Positions 24,029 to 31,953 of a stretch of 42,283 nucleotides of DNA are shown here, in pieces. The position numbers were made by a program, and so were the translations under genes. Origin of the DNA: Thiorhodococcus mannitoliphagus (GTDB lineage: Bacteria; Pseudomonadota; Gammaproteobacteria; Chromatiales; Chromatiaceae). Every line of letters begins with the position of its first letter. The stretch's first letter is position 1. The DNA is taken from NCBI RefSeq assembly GCF_010915725.1, contig NZ_JAAIJR010000043.1:1-42283 (forward strand). The letters run 5' to 3'. A model generated the notes under the pieces. That model ran no database searches. It was not told where the DNA came from and saw only the letters and a list, made by a program, of their open reading frames with translations.

Positions 24029-25000
24029 CTAACAGTTCTGGCAGACCTCGTGGGCGAACTGCTCCAGCTTGCGGGTATCCGCGGCGAAGAGCCGGATTCC
24101 CTCTGCCAGCTTCTCGGTGGCCATGGCTTCCTCGTTGATCGCCCAGCGGAAGCTCGGCTCGTCGAAGCTGAACTTGGCGATGTCCATGCTCAGCGCCTTC
24201 TCGGGGTCGAGCTTGCGCGGCACATCGCCCTCCGTGGATGCGAGTTCGCCGAGCAGGCTGGGTGAAATGGTCAGATAGTCGCATCCCGCCAGCTCTAGGA
24301 TCTCCTCGAGATTGCGGAAGCTCGCGCCCATGACCACGGTGTCATAGCCATGGCGCTTATAGTAGTTGAAGATTCGGGTGACGGACTGCACGCCCGGGTC
24401 CTCGTCGGCCGGATAACCGGCGATGCTATCGGCGTTTTTGTACCAGTCCAGGATACGGCCGACGAAGGGCGAGATCAGGGTGGCGCCAGCGTCCGCCGCC
24501 GCGACGGCCTGCGGGAAGCTGAACAAGAGGGTGAGATTGCAGTGGATGCCCTGGCGCTCCAGGGCCTCGGCGGCGCGAATCCCCTCCCAGGTCGATGCGA
24601 TCTTGAACAGGACCCGGCTGCGGGGGTCGATACCGGCGTCTTCGTAGAGCTTGACCAGGCCCTCGGCACGCTGCAGTGTCGCGGCGCTATCGAAGGAGAG
24701 TCGAGCGTCGATCTCGGTGGAGACCCGGCCGGGGACGATCTTGAGGATCTCCGAGCCGAAATTGATCGCCAGCTTGTCCATGGTCCAGCGCGCTTGAGCC
24801 AGGCTGTCGGATCCACCTTGCTCCTTGCCGAAGAGCACGGCATCCTCGACGAGTTCCCGGTACTGCGGCATCTGCGCCGCCTTATAGATCAGGGACGGAT
24901 TGGTCGTGGCATCCTGTGGCTGGTAGTCCGCGATGGCTTGGAAATCGCCCGTGTCCGCGACCACGGTCGTCATGCGCTTGAGCTGGTCCAGCTTGGTCAT
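24029..25000 (-). CDS. tal: transaldolase
   Basis: The 323-residue product is a full-length class-I transaldolase of the TalB type (usual length about 317). It has [19 protein letters not shown] at the start, DATTNPSLI, the active-site strand with the Schiff-base lysine in [12 protein letters not shown] (Lys about 131), [24 protein letters not shown], and [11 protein letters not shown]. It moves a three-carbon unit between sugar phosphates in the pentose-phosphate pathway, which in a phototroph also feeds carbon around the Calvin cycle. I chose ATG 25000 because GGAGG lies eight bases upstream. It is a single-gene unit, transcribed away from the HD hydrolase gene. Confidence 0.96.
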   Translation of the reverse strand: MTKLDQLKRMTTVVADTGDFQAIADYQPQDATTNPSLIYKAAQMPQYRELVEDAVLFGKEQGGSDSLAQARWTMDKLAINFGSEILKIVPGRVSTEIDARLSFDSAATLQRAEGLVKLYEDAGIDPRSRVLFKIASTWEGIRAAEALERQGIHCNLTLLFSFPQAVAAADAGATLISPFVGRILDWYKNADSIAGYPADEDPGVQSVTRIFNYYKRHGYDTVVMGASFRNLEEILELAGCDYLTISPSLLGELASTEGDVPRKLDPEKALSMDIAKFSFDEPSFRWAINEEAMATEKLAEGIRLFAADTRKLEQFAHEVCQNC

Positions 25001-25151
25001 GCTTGGGCACCTCCGGATTGGCGTCGACAAACGGATTGTCCGCCGACCTTAGCTTAGGAAGATGACGGTTTCGACGGGGTTAACAACGACCCGTCCTCAA
25101 CTTTCATCACGCCACGACAGATTTTCATGTCACGACAATGATGGGGTAACC

Positions 25152-25685
25152 ATGAATCGAGTTGGTTTCGAGCTGGTGGCCGAGGCGCTCGGCTTCGCGG
25201 CTCTCAAGCACCGGGATCAGCGGCGCAAGGACCGCGAGGCGTCCCCTTACATCAATCACCCCATTGCGCTCATGCGCGTCTTGTCGCTGGAGGCTGGGGT
25301 CATGGACCCGCTGGTCCTGGCCGGAGCACTCCTGCATGACACGGTTGAGGACACCGAGACCACTCCCGAGGAGTTGGCGGCGTGTTTCGGGCCGGAGATT
25401 CGGGCGCTCGTGATGGAGGTGACCGACGACAAGTCGCTTCCCAAGGCGGAGCGCAAGCGCCAGCAAGTCCTGCGTGCCGGGGGTGCCAGCGAAGGCGCGC
25501 GCCTGGTGAAGCTGGCGGACAAGATCTGCAACTTGCGTGACATGGCCGAGAGTCCGCCCTATGACTGGGATCTGGAGCGGCGCCGGGCCTACTTCGACTG
25601 GGCGGCGGAGGTCATCGACCAGGTGCGCGGCACCCATCCGGCCTTGGAGGCTTTGTTCGACAGCGCCTACGCCCGCCGGCCCTAA
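25152..25685 (+). CDS. small HD-domain hydrolase, SpoT/MESH1-like
   Basis: The 177-residue product matches the hydrolase half of RelA/SpoT proteins as a stand-alone domain. It shows H-RDQRRK---SPYINHPIAL, the HD pair with the ED dyad in GALLHDTVEDTETT, and KLADKICNLRDM. MESH1-type enzymes remove pyrophosphate from (p)ppGpp or phosphate from NADPH in a Mn2+-dependent way; the synthetase, TGS and ACT domains of full SpoT are absent. The ATG at 25152 begins at the first conserved residues; its ribosome site is weak. The stop codon TAA at 25683-25685 sits on the edge of an inserted TIR element, so the original C-terminus may have been altered. Confidence 0.85.
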   Translation: MNRVGFELVAEALGFAALKHRDQRRKDREASPYINHPIALMRVLSLEAGVMDPLVLAGALLHDTVEDTETTPEELAACFGPEIRALVMEVTDDKSLPKAERKRQQVLRAGGASEGARLVKLADKICNLRDMAESPPYDWDLERRRAYFDWAAEVIDQVRGTHPALEALFDSAYARRP

Positions 25686-25787
25686 GAAAGCGCCCATCAA
25701 TTCTTTCTCGATGTGAGCGATCCCGTCCGAAATCCCCCCTGGCCCCCCTTTGCGAAAGGGGGGAAGTTGTTGATGGTCACTTTCTAA
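25684..25787 (+). repeat. ~105-bp TIR element, copy D (tandem with E)
   Basis: Begins AAGAAAGCGCCCATCAATT and ends TTGTTGATGGTCACTTTCTAAG. Its terminal inverted repeats are imperfect. The left edge supplies the stop codon of the HD hydrolase gene. The inner hairpin is CCCCCCTTT-GCG-AAAGGGGGG. Confidence 0.8.
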
Positions 25788-25892
25788 GAAAGCGCTCATC
25801 AATTGTTTCCCGATGCGAGCGATCCCGTCCGAAATCCCCCCCGGCCCCCCCCTTGGCGAAAGGGGGGAAGTCGTTGATGGTCACTTTCTAAG
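25786..25892 (+). repeat. ~105-bp TIR element, copy E (tandem with D)
   Basis: This is a direct repeat of copy D with a few differences (GCTCATCAATTGTTTCCCGATG, a longer C-run and TTGGCG loop). It shares AAG with the end of copy D. Head-to-tail copies suggest insertion of one element beside another, or duplication. Confidence 0.8.
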
Positions 25893-25979
25893 GCCCAGAC
25901 CAAGCGCTGGGTCGGCATTTGACCGATCCGCGACTCGGAAAGCTGATTTCCGGGTGCGGATCGCGGATGCCGTGCGGGC

Positions 25980-26155
25980 CTAGAATCCTTGAGGGCGCAA
26001 AATGCTTGCAGATGAGTCACATTTCGATGAAGCGTCCGATCATCCAAGGCGTCGGTATCGGTATCGGTATCGGCATCGGACCGACGATAGCGATACCGAT
26101 TCCGATAGCGATCCCGATGGCATGACTCGTCGGTCTGAGGCGAAGCCTCGCTAGG
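25980..26155 (+). repeat. hexanucleotide-core dispersed repeat, copy 1
   Basis: Starts CTAGAATCCTTGAGGGCGCA, passes through a core of GGTATC/GATACC hexamers (26053-26120, itself inverted around GGACCGACGATAGCG), and ends GGTCTGAGGCGAAGCCTCGCTAGG. The inverted counterpart is at 38714-38907 with high identity. The right edge supplies the stop codon of cysG. Frames through it give Arg-Tyr or Asp-Thr strings with no sign of a real protein. Confidence 0.8.
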
Positions 26156-27581
26156 CGGTCGGCACGATGGGCGTGGTGGCGCCCAGGACTGGCTCATCGG
26201 GCGGGCGGAACCAGTTGAGCTTGTCCCTCAGCTCGACGACCGCGCCGACGATCACGAGCGTTGGTGGCTGGGGCGGATCCGCGGACACCAGCTCGTTGAT
26301 GGTCGACAAGGTGCCGGTGTAGACGCGCTGCAGATGGGTCGTTCCTTGCTGCACCAGTGCGATCGGCATGTCCGCCGAGACGCCGTGCGCCATCAGCTGC
26401 TCGACGATGATGGGCAGCCCTACCAGGCCCATGTAGAAGACGACGGTCTGATTCGGCTGCGCGAGGGCGGGCCAGTTCAGGTTGATGCTGCCGTCCTTGA
26501 GGTGACCGGTCACGAAGACGACGGACTGCGCGTAGTCGCGATGGGTCAAGGGGATGCCCGCGTAGGCCGCGCAGCCTGATGCGGCCGTGATGCCCGGAAT
26601 GACCTGGAAGGGCACGCCTTCTGCGGCCAGGGTGTCGATCTCCTCGCCGCCGCGCCCGAAGATGAAGGGGTCGCCGCCCTTGAGGCGCAGCACCCGATGA
26701 CCGTCCTTGGCGAGATCGGCGAGCAGACGGTTGATCTCTTCCTGGCGCATGGCGTGATGATTGCGCTGCTTGCCGACATAGATGCGCTTGGCATCGCGCC
26801 GTGCCATCTGCAGGATGGCGTCGGCCACCAGGCGGTCGTAGACCACAACATCGGCTTGCTGTATCAGACGCAGCGCCCGGAATGTGAGCAGATCCGGGTC
26901 GCCGGGGCCGGCGCCGACCAGGTAGACCTCGCCCATGTCGTGTTCGAGTGCGTCCGGCGCCAGTTCTTGTTCGATGATGGCCTCGGCCTCCTCGAACTGC
27001 CCGGCGAAGATCCGCTCAGCGACCGCGCCTTCGAGCACGCGGTCCCAGAACCGCCGCCGGTCGCGCTGATCGGTGAAGCGCGCCTTGACGCGATCGCGAT
27101 ACTTGCCGCTGAGTTCCGCGAGACGACCGTAGCCGGCGGGAATCAAGGATTCCAGCTTGGTGCGCAGCAGGCGCGCGAGGACGGGGGATGCCCTGCCGGT
27201 CGATACCGCAACCGTCACCGGCGCGCGGTCGACGATGGACGGCAGGATGAAGGTGCAGGCGTCCGGATCGTCCACCACGTTGACCGGAATCTGGTGCTCA
27301 TTGGCCAGTCGTGCGACCTCGCGATTGACCGCGCGGTCGTCGGTGGCGGCGATGATGAGGGCATTGCCCGCGACGTCGCCCGGCTCGAAGGGGCGGGCCA
27401 GGTGCTCGAGGTCACCTGATTTGGCGCGCCGATCGAGCGCGTCGCAGATCTCGGGCGAGACCACCCGTACCGCCGCGCCCGCGCGCACGAGATTGCCGAC
27501 CTTGCGTGCGGCTGTGCCGCCGCCGCCGACCACGAGGCAGGATCTGCCCTGCATATCGAGAAAGACTGGGAGGAGTTGCAT
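26151..27581 (-). CDS. cysG: siroheme synthase (trifunctional)
   Basis: The 476-residue product has the full CysG layout. The N-terminal dehydrogenase/ferrochelatase domain (residues 1-about 150) has the NAD-binding CLVVGGGGTAARKV and ATDDRAVNREVA. A dimerisation segment follows, then the uroporphyrinogen-III methyltransferase domain (about 215-460) with VYLVGAGPGDPDLLTFRALR, RLKGGDPFIFGRGGEE and GITAASGCAAYAGIPLTHR. It makes siroheme, the cofactor of sulfite reductases including the reverse DsrAB of sulfur oxidisers. It is divergent from the rhd gene next door, so the two may share a control region. Its last codons run into a dispersed repeat. Confidence 0.96.
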   Translation of the reverse strand: MQLLPVFLDMQGRSCLVVGGGGTAARKVGNLVRAGAAVRVVSPEICDALDRRAKSGDLEHLARPFEPGDVAGNALIIAATDDRAVNREVARLANEHQIPVNVVDDPDACTFILPSIVDRAPVTVAVSTGRASPVLARLLRTKLESLIPAGYGRLAELSGKYRDRVKARFTDQRDRRRFWDRVLEGAVAERIFAGQFEEAEAIIEQELAPDALEHDMGEVYLVGAGPGDPDLLTFRALRLIQQADVVVYDRLVADAILQMARRDAKRIYVGKQRNHHAMRQEEINRLLADLAKDGHRVLRLKGGDPFIFGRGGEEIDTLAAEGVPFQVIPGITAASGCAAYAGIPLTHRDYAQSVVFVTGHLKDGSINLNWPALAQPNQTVVFYMGLVGLPIIVEQLMAHGVSADMPIALVQQGTTHLQRVYTGTLSTINELVSADPPQPPTLVIVGAVVELRDKLNWFRPPDEPVLGATTPIVPTA

Positions 27582-27608
27582 GGCGCTCTTAACACCCCTG
27601 GGCCAGCG

Positions 27609-27650
27609 TTGTCATTGAGCTGGCATTCAAAAGTCCTTAATATACTTAAA
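27609..27650 (+). promoter_or_regulatory. possible promoter for rhd
   Basis: The only AT-rich stretch between cysG and rhd contains CCTTAATATACTTAAATACTT; TATACT at 27641-27646 is a good -10. A matching -35 is not clear (TTGTCA at 27609 is 26 bases away). The call rests mainly on the -10 and the divergent gene layout. Confidence 0.35.
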
Positions 27651-27677
27651 TACTTTGTTTTAGGGTAGGACGAGCGC

Positions 27678-28001
27678 GTGGTCAACGAGATCGATTCGGA
27701 GTCTTTGAGCGATCGGCTCAAGGAGGGTGAGGGCGTTTTGCTGGTGGACATCCGGACGCCGGCCGAGATGGCCCAGGGCGTGATACCGGATGCCTTGCAA
27801 CTGCCCATGCATCTGATCCCAGTGCGGATGAGCGAGCTGCCCAAGGATCGGGATGTCGTGCTCTATTGTCGCAGCGGCGCCCGCTCCTATCAGGCCTGTG
27901 CCTACATGATGCAGCAGGGCTACGACCGCGTCCTCAACCTGCGTGGCGGGATCATCGCATGGGCACGGCATGGCTACCCGATCGAAATGCCCAGCGCCTG
28001 A
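27678..28001 (+). CDS. rhd: single-domain rhodanese sulfurtransferase of the rhd-tusA-dsrE2 cluster
   Basis: The 107-residue product is a one-domain rhodanese. It has VLLVDIRTPAEMAQG near the start and the active-site loop LYCRSGARSYQA, whose Cys (about residue 66) carries the persulfide. It begins with GTG, with AGGA ten bases upstream. In Allochromatium vinosum the linked rhodanese, TusA and DsrE2 proteins pass sulfur toward DsrEFH/DsrC and the reverse sulfite reductase in the cytoplasm; the same order is seen here. A strong terminator-like hairpin lies between rhd and tusA. Confidence 0.92.
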   Translation: MVNEIDSESLSDRLKEGEGVLLVDIRTPAEMAQGVIPDALQLPMHLIPVRMSELPKDRDVVLYCRSGARSYQACAYMMQQGYDRVLNLRGGIIAWARHGYPIEMPSA

Positions 28002-28020
28002 TTTATCAGGCGTTTCGCTT

Positions 28021-28054
28021 GGCAGGGCGGCTGGTCGAGCCGCCTTGCCTTTTT
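28021..28054 (+). terminator. intrinsic terminator between rhd and tusA
   Basis: GGCAGGGCGGCT and AGCCGCCTTGCC form a 12-bp stem with a GGTCG loop, followed directly by TTTTT. It would end or attenuate the rhd transcript before tusA. Confidence 0.75.
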
Positions 28055-28128
28055 CAGGGGATTCGCCTATAACCGCGAATTCCCGTGATTACTGATATTC
28101 TAAAACGAACCTGAGCTGGAGGTATTCC

Positions 28129-28359
28129 ATGGCAGATTTCGATCAAGAGCTGGACGCAAGCGGCCTCAACTGTCCCCTTCCCATCTTGCGCGCTAAAAAG
28201 ACCCTCAACGCCATGGCCAGCGGCCAGATCCTGCACATCGTCGCGACGGATCCTGGCTCGGTTAAGGACTTCGATGCCTTCGCCAAGCAGACGGGTAACG
28301 AGCTCATGGAGTCCAAGGAAGACGGCGGCAAATTCCACTTCCTGATCAAGAAGTCCTGA
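28129..28359 (+). CDS. tusA: TusA sulfur carrier
   Basis: The 76-residue product matches TusA. It has the invariant CPLPILRAKK motif, whose Cys (residue about 16) accepts sulfur from the rhodanese, followed by a two-layer alpha/beta fold of normal length. GGAGG lies six bases before the ATG. It is separated from rhd by a terminator, so it may rely on read-through or its own promoter (an AT-rich TATTCT lies at 28096-28101). It delivers sulfur to DsrE2 and DsrEFH in the sulfur-oxidation route, and in other bacteria to tRNA thiolation. Confidence 0.95.
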   Translation: MADFDQELDASGLNCPLPILRAKKTLNAMASGQILHIVATDPGSVKDFDAFAKQTGNELMESKEDGGKFHFLIKKS

Positions 28360-28445
28360 TCGCTCAGAGTCCTCGGCTGACTGAGTTAGCCGTTCAACAC
28401 AATCCAAAATAAGTGCGGGCCCGCGTGGCGCGCGAGGAGGACTTG

Positions 28446-28925
28446 ATGGAGCAGATAAAGCTGGCGATCATCGCCACGAAGGGCTCACTGGACTGGGCCT
28501 ATCCGCCGTTCATTCTGGCATCCACCGCTGCGGCGCTGGGTTATGAGACGCAGATCTTCTTCACCTTTTATGGTCTCCAGCTGCTGAAGAAGAAGCTGGC
28601 TCTCGAGGTGACTCCGCTGGGTAATCCGGGCATGCCGATGCCGATGGGGATGGACAAGTGGTTCCCCGTTCTGGGCATGACGCTGCCCGGGATGCAGGGC
28701 ATGATGACCTCGATGATGAAGAAGAAGATGCAGAGCAAGGGCGTCGCCAGCGTCGAAGAGCTGCGCGAACTCTGCCAGGAAGCCGAGGTCAAGCTGATCG
28801 CCTGTCAGATGACGGTCGACCTCTTCGACATGGAGACATCGGAGTTCATCGACGACGTCGAATATGCCGGCGCTGCGGCATTCTTCGAGTTCGCCGGGGA
28901 AAGCGACATCTGTCTCTACATCTGA
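28446..28925 (+). CDS. dsrE2: DsrE2-family sulfurtransferase
   Basis: The 159-residue product belongs to the DsrE/DsrF-like family of the DsrE2 type. It starts LAIIATKGSLDWAYPPFILA, has the hydrophobic stretch FFTFYGLQLL, a Met-rich region (GMPMPMGMDKWFPVLGM) with adjacent lysines, and the conserved Cys in VKLIACQMTVDLFDM (about residue 120). DsrE2 binds sulfur and membranes and works with rhodanese and TusA. ATG 28446 was chosen because GAGGAGG lies eight bases upstream. A perfect terminator follows the stop. Confidence 0.92.
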   Translation: MEQIKLAIIATKGSLDWAYPPFILASTAAALGYETQIFFTFYGLQLLKKKLALEVTPLGNPGMPMPMGMDKWFPVLGMTLPGMQGMMTSMMKKKMQSKGVASVEELRELCQEAEVKLIACQMTVDLFDMETSEFIDDVEYAGAAAFFEFAGESDICLYI

Positions 28926-28947
28926 GGCTGCGAGAGAGCGTCGTGCA

Positions 28948-28980
28948 GCAAACGCCGCCCAATGGGCGGCGTTTGCATTT
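28948..28980 (+). terminator. terminator after dsrE2
   Basis: GCAAACGCCGCCCA and TGGGCGGCGTTTGC make a 14-bp perfect stem with essentially no loop beyond one A, followed by ATTT. It is symmetric, so it could also serve the opposite strand. Confidence 0.75.
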
Positions 28981-29090
28981 CTGCTGATGGTCGGCTGGGA
29001 GTCTCTCCTTCGCTCTGATGTCTACCGCTCATGCCGTGATTCCGGCACCCCTGAGCATAGAAGAGACGCTGCGGCCCTCTGCGAACGCGT

Positions 29091-29112
29091 CGCGGCGGGG
29101 CGCCGCTCCCAC
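29091..29112. repeat. REP-like GC palindrome, half copy
   Basis: GCGGCGGGGCGCCGCTCCCACC equals the right arm of the repeat at 66-120. It lies in the 260-base gap between dsrE2 and the minus-strand gene at 29188, which otherwise shows nothing. Confidence 0.55.
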
Positions 29113-29187
29113 CAAAGCGAGCGGCGGCGACAGCGGCCGATTGGAATCGGCGCACGCGCGCTCGGTCGCTGTCTCTGAGGTCTGGGC

Positions 29188-29763
29188 CTATCTCCAGTAG
29201 CTCGGGGCTGCCGGCTGGGCGGGGTAGGACGGGTAGGCTCGACCGTAGGGATGGGGCTGGGCCGGGTAGGCTTGCTGATAAGCAGGCTGCGGATACCAAT
29301 AGCGAGGCCCTTGTACCGGCGCCAGGGGTTGCTCGGTTTCGGCCGGCGGCGCGGATACCGCTCCAGGCGCCGGCTCACTGCCCTCGGCGTTCGAAGCCAT
29401 CTCTGCCGCTGGTGCTTGGGGCTGGGTCGTCGTGAGCGCCGTCTTGGCGCTGTCGCTCGGATGCGGTTCCGACACTGGCTGAGTCTCGGATGTGGTGGAC
29501 TCGCTCGCCGCTTTCGTGTTTTGGGTTTGCGTCTCCGCCGCCGGGTCGGCCGCTTTCTGGGAGGGCGTGGCGGGCGCCAGTGCGACCTGACCAATGGGCT
29601 TGAGGCGTGCGCTCACGTCCGCGGCCTGCTCCGCCCCTGTGTTCAGGGCTCCGTGCGTTGCGACGTAGAGTGCCCCAGCCGCCACGGCAAGTCCGACCAG
29701 CCAAACGGGTGCTCGGCCAAGATCCCGTGCGGCGCGCGGGGCAATAGAATCGACTGCTTTCAT
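29188..29763 (-). CDS. membrane-anchored proline-rich protein with a cytochrome-c5-like leader
   Basis: The 191-residue product has a short basic N-terminus and one membrane span (residues about 18-38, PVWLVGLAVAAGALYVATHG). A segment ADVSARLKPIGQVALA resembles the linker that precedes the haem site in cytochrome c5-type proteins. The rest is low-complexity (Ala, Thr, Ser, Pro, Glu), ending in a Tyr/Gln/Pro-rich tail (YPQPAYQQAYPAQPHPYG). There is no C-x-x-C-H haem motif. It may be a periplasmic spacer protein or a degraded or repurposed cytochrome. It is transcribed divergently from the acetolactate-synthase-like gene with 69 bases between the starts. Confidence 0.65.
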   Translation of the reverse strand: MKAVDSIAPRAARDLGRAPVWLVGLAVAAGALYVATHGALNTGAEQAADVSARLKPIGQVALAPATPSQKAADPAAETQTQNTKAASESTTSETQPVSEPHPSDSAKTALTTTQPQAPAAEMASNAEGSEPAPGAVSAPPAETEQPLAPVQGPRYWYPQPAYQQAYPAQPHPYGRAYPSYPAQPAAPSYWR

Positions 29764-29832
29764 AAGAATCTCCTGTTCGCGTTATGATCCTAGGTTCGAC
29801 CTTTCACTCGCGTTAAATCAATCACAAATGTC

Positions 29833-31566
29833 ATGACAGATCCGACCCGAACTGGCGCAGCCGTCTTGCTCGATGTGCTGAATGACCTTGGTATCGAAAC
29901 CGTTTTTGGTCACACCGGGGGTGCCGTCATCCCCATCCATGTGGAGATCAACCGGCGTTTGCGACGCGGGGACAAGGTGCCGAAGTTCATCCTCTGTCGG
30001 CAGGAGGGCGGTGCGGGTCATGCCGCGGAGGGCTATGCACGCGCCAGTGGTCGGATCGGTGTCGCACTGGCGACCTCGGGCCCAGGTGCCACCAACCTGG
30101 CGACACCCATTGCGGATGCCTACAAGGACTCGCTGCCGACGCTCTTCATTACGGGGCAGGTGCCGAGCGGCGCCATCGGCACCGATGCCTTCCAGGAGGT
30201 CGATACCGTTGGCATGACGCGTCCCATCTCCAAGCACAACTACCTAGTCAAGGATGTGCGCGACCTGGAATGGGTTCTGCGCGAAGCCTATACCCTGGCC
30301 ACGCAGGGTCGACCTGGTCCCGTGGTGGTGGACATTTGTAAGGATGTTCAGCTCGCGAGCCTCGAGGAGAGCCGCCTCGCGCGCGCGCGCCACCGCGAGC
30401 CCCTGCCTTTCGATTCCGCTAAGGCAGATGCCATCCTGGAGGCGCTCAGCAGCGCGCAGCGCCCGGTCGTCAAGGCCGGCGGCGGCGTTATCCATGCCAA
30501 TGCCTCCTTGGCGCTGCAGCGCTTTGCCGAGCGCTTCCAGGTCCCCGTGACCACAACCTTCAACGCCCTTGGCTCCTTGCCCTTCGAGCTGCCGCTCAAC
30601 CTCGGCATGCCCGGCATGCACGGCACCATCCCGGCGAATTATGCGCTGCGTGATGCCGATTTCATCCTTTCGCTCGGTGGGCGTTTCGACGACCGTGTCG
30701 CGGTGCGTGGCTTTGCTGAGGGGAAAGGGATCGCCCATGTCGATATCGACCCGTCCGAGATCGACAAGACGATTCATACGGACTTCTATCTGGTCGCCGG
30801 ATTGGACGAGTTCTTCGCCCATGCCTTGGCCTCGGGGCGCTCGGGGCGGCACGCTGAGTGGGTCGCGCAAATCCAGGACTGGCGCACGCTCATGCCCAAG
30901 GCCTACGGGGAGTCGGAGTACATCAAGCCCCAAGCGGTGATCGAGATCATCTCCGAGCTGACCAAGGGGGAGGCGACTCTGGTGACCGGCGTCGGCCAGC
31001 ACCAGATGTGGGCCGCGCAATACTACCGTTTCCGCCGTCCGCGTCAGTGGGTCAGCTCGGGCGGGCTCGGCACCATGGGATTCGGTCTGCCCGCGGCCAT
31101 CGGTGCCTGGTACGGGGATCCGGAATGGCCCGTCGTGCTGGTCGACGGCGACGGCAGCTTCCAGATGAACATCCAGGAGCTGGGCACCCTCGTCGCCAAT
31201 CGCGTGCCGCTCAAGATGTTCGTGCTCAACAACAGTTTCCTCGGCATGGTGCGCCAATGGGAAGACATGATGGACGAGGGGCATCACTACGAGACCTGCA
31301 TGGCCCGCACGGTCGACTGTGATCCCGAGTGCACCCAGATCGATCAGACCTGCAGGCGCCAGATCCCCAATCTGACCGGCCTCAAGTATGTCTATCCGCG
31401 TCTCAATACGATGCGTATCAAGGACCCCGAGGCGTTGCGGGAGGGCATTGCCGCCGCACTGGCAGAGCCTGGGCCGATGCTGGTCGATGTTTGGATCGAC
31501 AAGGCCGAGAACGTCATTCCCATGGTGCGCCCTGGCCAGGGCCTGGATCAGATGATCGAGTCTTGA
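29833..31566 (+). CDS. acetolactate-synthase-like TPP enzyme with a Cys-rich insertion
   Basis: The 577-residue product matches the catalytic subunit of acetolactate synthase/related TPP enzymes. It has the N-terminal TPP domain with the catalytic Glu in [16 protein letters not shown], a central FAD/ADP-type domain with [11 protein letters not shown], and the C-terminal TPP/Mg2+ motif [12 protein letters not shown] with [13 protein letters not shown]. It should condense two pyruvates (or pyruvate and 2-ketobutyrate) in branched-chain amino-acid synthesis. Two points are odd: there is no ilvH/ilvN regulatory gene next to it, and the region after MVRQW carries four Cys ([20 protein letters not shown]) in place of the usual NPDFVKLAEAYG. 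Another keto-acid reaction is possible. Confidence 0.82.
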   Translation: MTDPTRTGAAVLLDVLNDLGIETVFGHTGGAVIPIHVEINRRLRRGDKVPKFILCRQEGGAGHAAEGYARASGRIGVALATSGPGATNLATPIADAYKDSLPTLFITGQVPSGAIGTDAFQEVDTVGMTRPISKHNYLVKDVRDLEWVLREAYTLATQGRPGPVVVDICKDVQLASLEESRLARARHREPLPFDSAKADAILEALSSAQRPVVKAGGGVIHANASLALQRFAERFQVPVTTTFNALGSLPFELPLNLGMPGMHGTIPANYALRDADFILSLGGRFDDRVAVRGFAEGKGIAHVDIDPSEIDKTIHTDFYLVAGLDEFFAHALASGRSGRHAEWVAQIQDWRTLMPKAYGESEYIKPQAVIEIISELTKGEATLVTGVGQHQMWAAQYYRFRRPRQWVSSGGLGTMGFGLPAAIGAWYGDPEWPVVLVDGDGSFQMNIQELGTLVANRVPLKMFVLNNSFLGMVRQWEDMMDEGHHYETCMARTVDCDPECTQIDQTCRRQIPNLTGLKYVYPRLNTMRIKDPEALREGIAAALAEPGPMLVDVWIDKAENVIPMVRPGQGLDQMIES

Positions 31567-31953
31567 GAGCTGGCGCGGTGGTCGGTGGTCACTAGCCACC
31601 GGTCACCAGCCACCGGTCACCGGCCAACGTGACCCATTGCCCTTCTGTTTCCCCCAGTCTGGCCGATAATCCTAGTTTGAGGACAGTCGACGCCTCGCGC
31701 TTCCCTGGCGCCTGAGTTGGCCGGCGGACGACGATCATCTTGGCAACCTTGGCGTGAGCACTTGGAGCGCCTAGGTCGAAGATCGCGATGCTGCTGGGCG
31801 CTTGCTGGGCCGATTGCACGAGAAACTCGGTTATGCCTCGGGTCGGTCGGCCCCGGATGTCATTGGCTGATCTCTCCTCTGGTTGGGGTCTGGCGGTTGG
31901 GCGCTGGCAGCTCCTTTGAGGTTGGCGCATCCGCAGTGTTTCCAGTGACTGCC
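31567..31953. other. intergenic region with short tandem repeats
   Basis: A GGTCACCAGCCACC-type unit is repeated about 2.5 times at 31577-31626, right after the acetolactate-synthase-like stop. The rest (to the kinase start at 31954) shows no gene. Long frames on both strands here lack start signals and recognisable content. Confidence 0.45.

Noticed and set aside
25799-26197. Minus-strand frame with Asp-Thr and Arg-Tyr repeats
   Set aside because: It reads straight through two unrelated repeats (TIR element E and the hexanucleotide core). The dipeptide pattern is just the hexamer translated, and the same is true of the frame at 38653-38907 with Asp-Pro repeats.
31592-31930. Minus-strand frame of 112 codons in the gap before the histidine kinase
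   Set aside because: No ribosome site, starts in low-complexity sequence and ends inside a tandem repeat. No recognisable motif.
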